A program made the translations under genes and the position numbers. From Streptomyces bikiniensis (GTDB lineage: Bacteria; Actinomycetota; Actinomycetes; Streptomycetales; Streptomycetaceae): 64,000 bases of DNA. The stretch is taken from assembly GCA_000716465.1 (NCBI GenBank), contig JNWL01000001.1, positions 1 through 64,000 on the forward strand, in the 5' to 3' direction. The notes below the pieces were generated by a model that was not told the DNA's origin, did not search any database, and was given only the letters and a program-made list of their open reading frames with translations. Positions 62,598 through 64,000 of this stretch are shown piece by piece (the stretch's first letter is position 1; each line of letters starts with the position of its first letter).

Positions 62598-64000
62598 ATG
62601 ACGGAACGACCCCCGCAGCGCATCCCGAACAGCCGGCTCGCCGCGCTCATCGCCGAAGCAGGGTTCTCCCACGCGGGCCTCGCCAGACGGGTGGACCAGC
62701 TGGGCCTGGAACACGGCCTCGACCTGCGGTACGACAAGACCTCCGTGACCCGCTGGCTCCGCGGCCAGCAGCCGCGCGGCACCACCCCCGCCCTCATCGC
62801 CGAGGTCTTCACCCGCCGCCTGGGCCGCCGGCTCTCCGCCCAGGACCTCGGCCTCGACGCCTGCGCGCCCGTCTACGCGGGCCTGGAGTTCGCCGCCACC
62901 CCCGAGGAGGCGGTCGACATCGTCAGCGGCCTGTGGCGCAAGGACTCCGGCAGCCACGCCGAACTCCGCAAGATCGCCTTCACCCCGGCGGGCCTGGTCG
63001 TCCCCAGCCGGGACTGGCTGATCGGCCGCGCCGACGAGCGGGTGGCACGCGGCGAATCCGCCCCCTCCCGCCCCTCCGCCGGGGCGCCCCCGCACGATCC
63101 CCGGGTCCCGGCCCAGGGCCGCTTCTCCGTCCCCCGCCAGCGCGGCACGGACCGGGGCCCCGGACAGCGCGTCTCCAGCGGCGACGTCGCCGCCCTCCGC
63201 TCGGTCGGCGAACTCTTCCGCACCCTCGACCACGCCTACGGCGGCGGCCACGCCCGCCAGGCCCTCGTCCGCTACCTGGAGCACGAGGCCGAGCCGATGC
63301 TGCGGGGCACGTACGGCGAGTCCACCGGCCGCCGCCTCTTCGCCGCCGCCGCCGACCTCACCCGGCTCGCGGGCTGGACCTCGTACGACATCGCCGCCCA
63401 CGGCCTCGCCCAGCGCTACTTCGTCCAGGCGCTGCGCCTCGCACAGGCCGCCGGGGACCGGGCGTACGGCTCGTACGTGCTCCTCACCATGAGCCGCCAG
63501 GCCGTCTACCTCGGCCACGGGCGGGAGGCCGTGCAGCTCGCCCGGGTCGCCCAGCAGGGCGTCGGACCCGCCGCGCCGCCCGTCGTCCAGGCGATGCTGC
63601 ACGCCGTCGAGGCGCGCGGCCACGCCGTCCTGGAGGAGGCGCGCGCGTGCAGCGCCTCCCTCGTCCGGGCCGAACGGGCCCTGGGGGCGGCCCGGCCCGG
63701 TGACGAGGTGCCGTACTGGGCCCGGGCCTTCGACGAGGCGCAGCTCGCCGACGAGCTCGCGCACTGCCACCGCGACCTCCAGCAGTACCGCCCCGCCGCC
63801 CAGCACGCCGAGCGCTCCCTCCAGCTCCGCGCCCCCGGCTACGCCCGCAGCCGCCTCTTCTGCCGGGTCGTCCTCGCCACCTCCCGGCTCGCCCTCGGCG
63901 AACTGGAGCAGGCCTGCGCGCTCGGCGCCGAGGCCGCCAAGGAGGCCTCCGAGATGCGCTCCGCCCGCGCCGCCGAGTACGTACGCGACTTCGAGCGCCG
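62598..64000 (+). CDS. large HTH/TPR-like regulator, 3' end outside window
   Basis: Continues past the window; 467 residues visible. The N-terminus is a lambda-repressor-like domain: SRLAALIAEAGFSHAGLARR, then YDKTSVTRWLRGQQPRGTTP. The rest is helical repeats of TPR type (RYFVQALRLAQAAGDRAYGS, AVYLGHGREAVQLARVAQQG, QQYRPAAQHAERSLQLRAPG). This layout matches Streptomyces developmental/antibiotic regulators such as NsdA; the exact orthologue is not certain. It is divergent from lipB, and ATG 62598 is fixed by the domain start and AGGAG 13 bases upstream. A 292-base intergenic gap precedes it. Confidence 0.85.
   Translation, partial: MTERPPQRIPNSRLAALIAEAGFSHAGLARRVDQLGLEHGLDLRYDKTSVTRWLRGQQPRGTTPALIAEVFTRRLGRRLSAQDLGLDACAPVYAGLEFAATPEEAVDIVSGLWRKDSGSHAELRKIAFTPAGLVVPSRDWLIGRADERVARGESAPSRPSAGAPPHDPRVPAQGRFSVPRQRGTDRGPGQRVSSGDVAALRSVGELFRTLDHAYGGGHARQALVRYLEHEAEPMLRGTYGESTGRRLFAAAADLTRLAGWTSYDIAAHGLAQRYFVQALRLAQAAGDRAYGSYVLLTMSRQAVYLGHGREAVQLARVAQQGVGPAAPPVVQAMLHAVEARGHAVLEEARACSASLVRAERALGAARPGDEVPYWARAFDEAQLADELAHCHRDLQQYRPAAQHAERSLQLRAPGYARSRLFCRVVLATSRLALGELEQACALGAEAAKEASEMRSARAAEYVRDFER

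Noticed and set aside
60236..63703. 1155-codon open frame across lipA and lipB on the plus strand
   Set aside because: Antisense to two secure genes, then shifted against the HTH regulator; no recognisable fold or start site.

Overview
The window is very high-GC DNA with GTG starts, GTGA stop/start couplings and strong third-position G/C bias. Its gene content (GlnE, GlnA2, GlnII, GlnA, LipA/LipB, a malR-malEFG cluster, a CYP157/CYP154-like P450 pair) points to a Streptomyces chromosome. As I remember it, the order glnA2 - nadE/glnE - mal/agl/pulA - glnII - glnA - lipA - lipB matches the central, conserved chromosomal region of S. coelicolor, so this is mostly core sequence with small accessory insertions. 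No tRNA, rRNA, CRISPR array, transposase or prophage gene was seen.

Region by region. 1-9.4 kb: a truncated TetR regulator, a membrane-anchored EEP-family phosphoesterase, an MFS exporter with a palindromic operator, nadE, a DUF998 membrane protein coupled to an alpha/beta hydrolase, a CBS-pair protein, and a three-gene reverse operon (secreted small protein, DUF3105, DUF305). 9.6-19 kb: glnA2 (gamma-glutamylpolyamine synthetase type), several small variable genes including a broken Nudix hydrolase, a VOC protein, two coupled cytochromes P450 and a large exported PIG-L-type deacetylase. 19-27 kb: glnE, a TetR/APC-permease/amidohydrolase locus and a PAP2 phosphatase that ends inside a repeat element.

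27-42 kb is a complete maltodextrin utilisation locus: malR, malE-malF-malG, a GH13 alpha-glucosidase, a second LacI regulator, a secreted alpha-amylase with CBM20 and a 1763-residue secreted two-headed amylopullulanase. The exported enzymes cut starch and pullulan, MalEFG imports the oligosaccharides (the ATPase, MsiK in Streptomyces, is not in the window) and the glucosidase finishes the job in the cytoplasm. CTTGCAG-type operators lie upstream of malE.

42-51 kb: a TetR gene with a divergent membrane protein; a di-iron-type PF10118 protein coupled to a ferredoxin-reductase fusion; a tyrosine phosphatase; an epimerase-like protein; and a His-rich membrane protein plus PepSY protein facing an OmpR-type DNA-binding protein that is preceded by a short Cys-Cys-containing leader ORF. 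51-64 kb: glnII and glnA, each with a readable GlnR-type four-box site upstream; between them a coupled TROVE/VWA-like plus ARPP-2-like pair of unknown role, an oxidoreductase and an ArsC-like protein; then RDD and DUF4191 membrane proteins, lipA, lipB and a truncated large HTH regulator.

The nitrogen theme is clear: three glutamine synthetase-family genes and the adenylyltransferase GlnE lie within 49 kb. The least explained loci are the TROVE/VWA pair, the PF10118-reductase pair, the Cys leader peptide and the P450 pair whose first member lacks ExxR.
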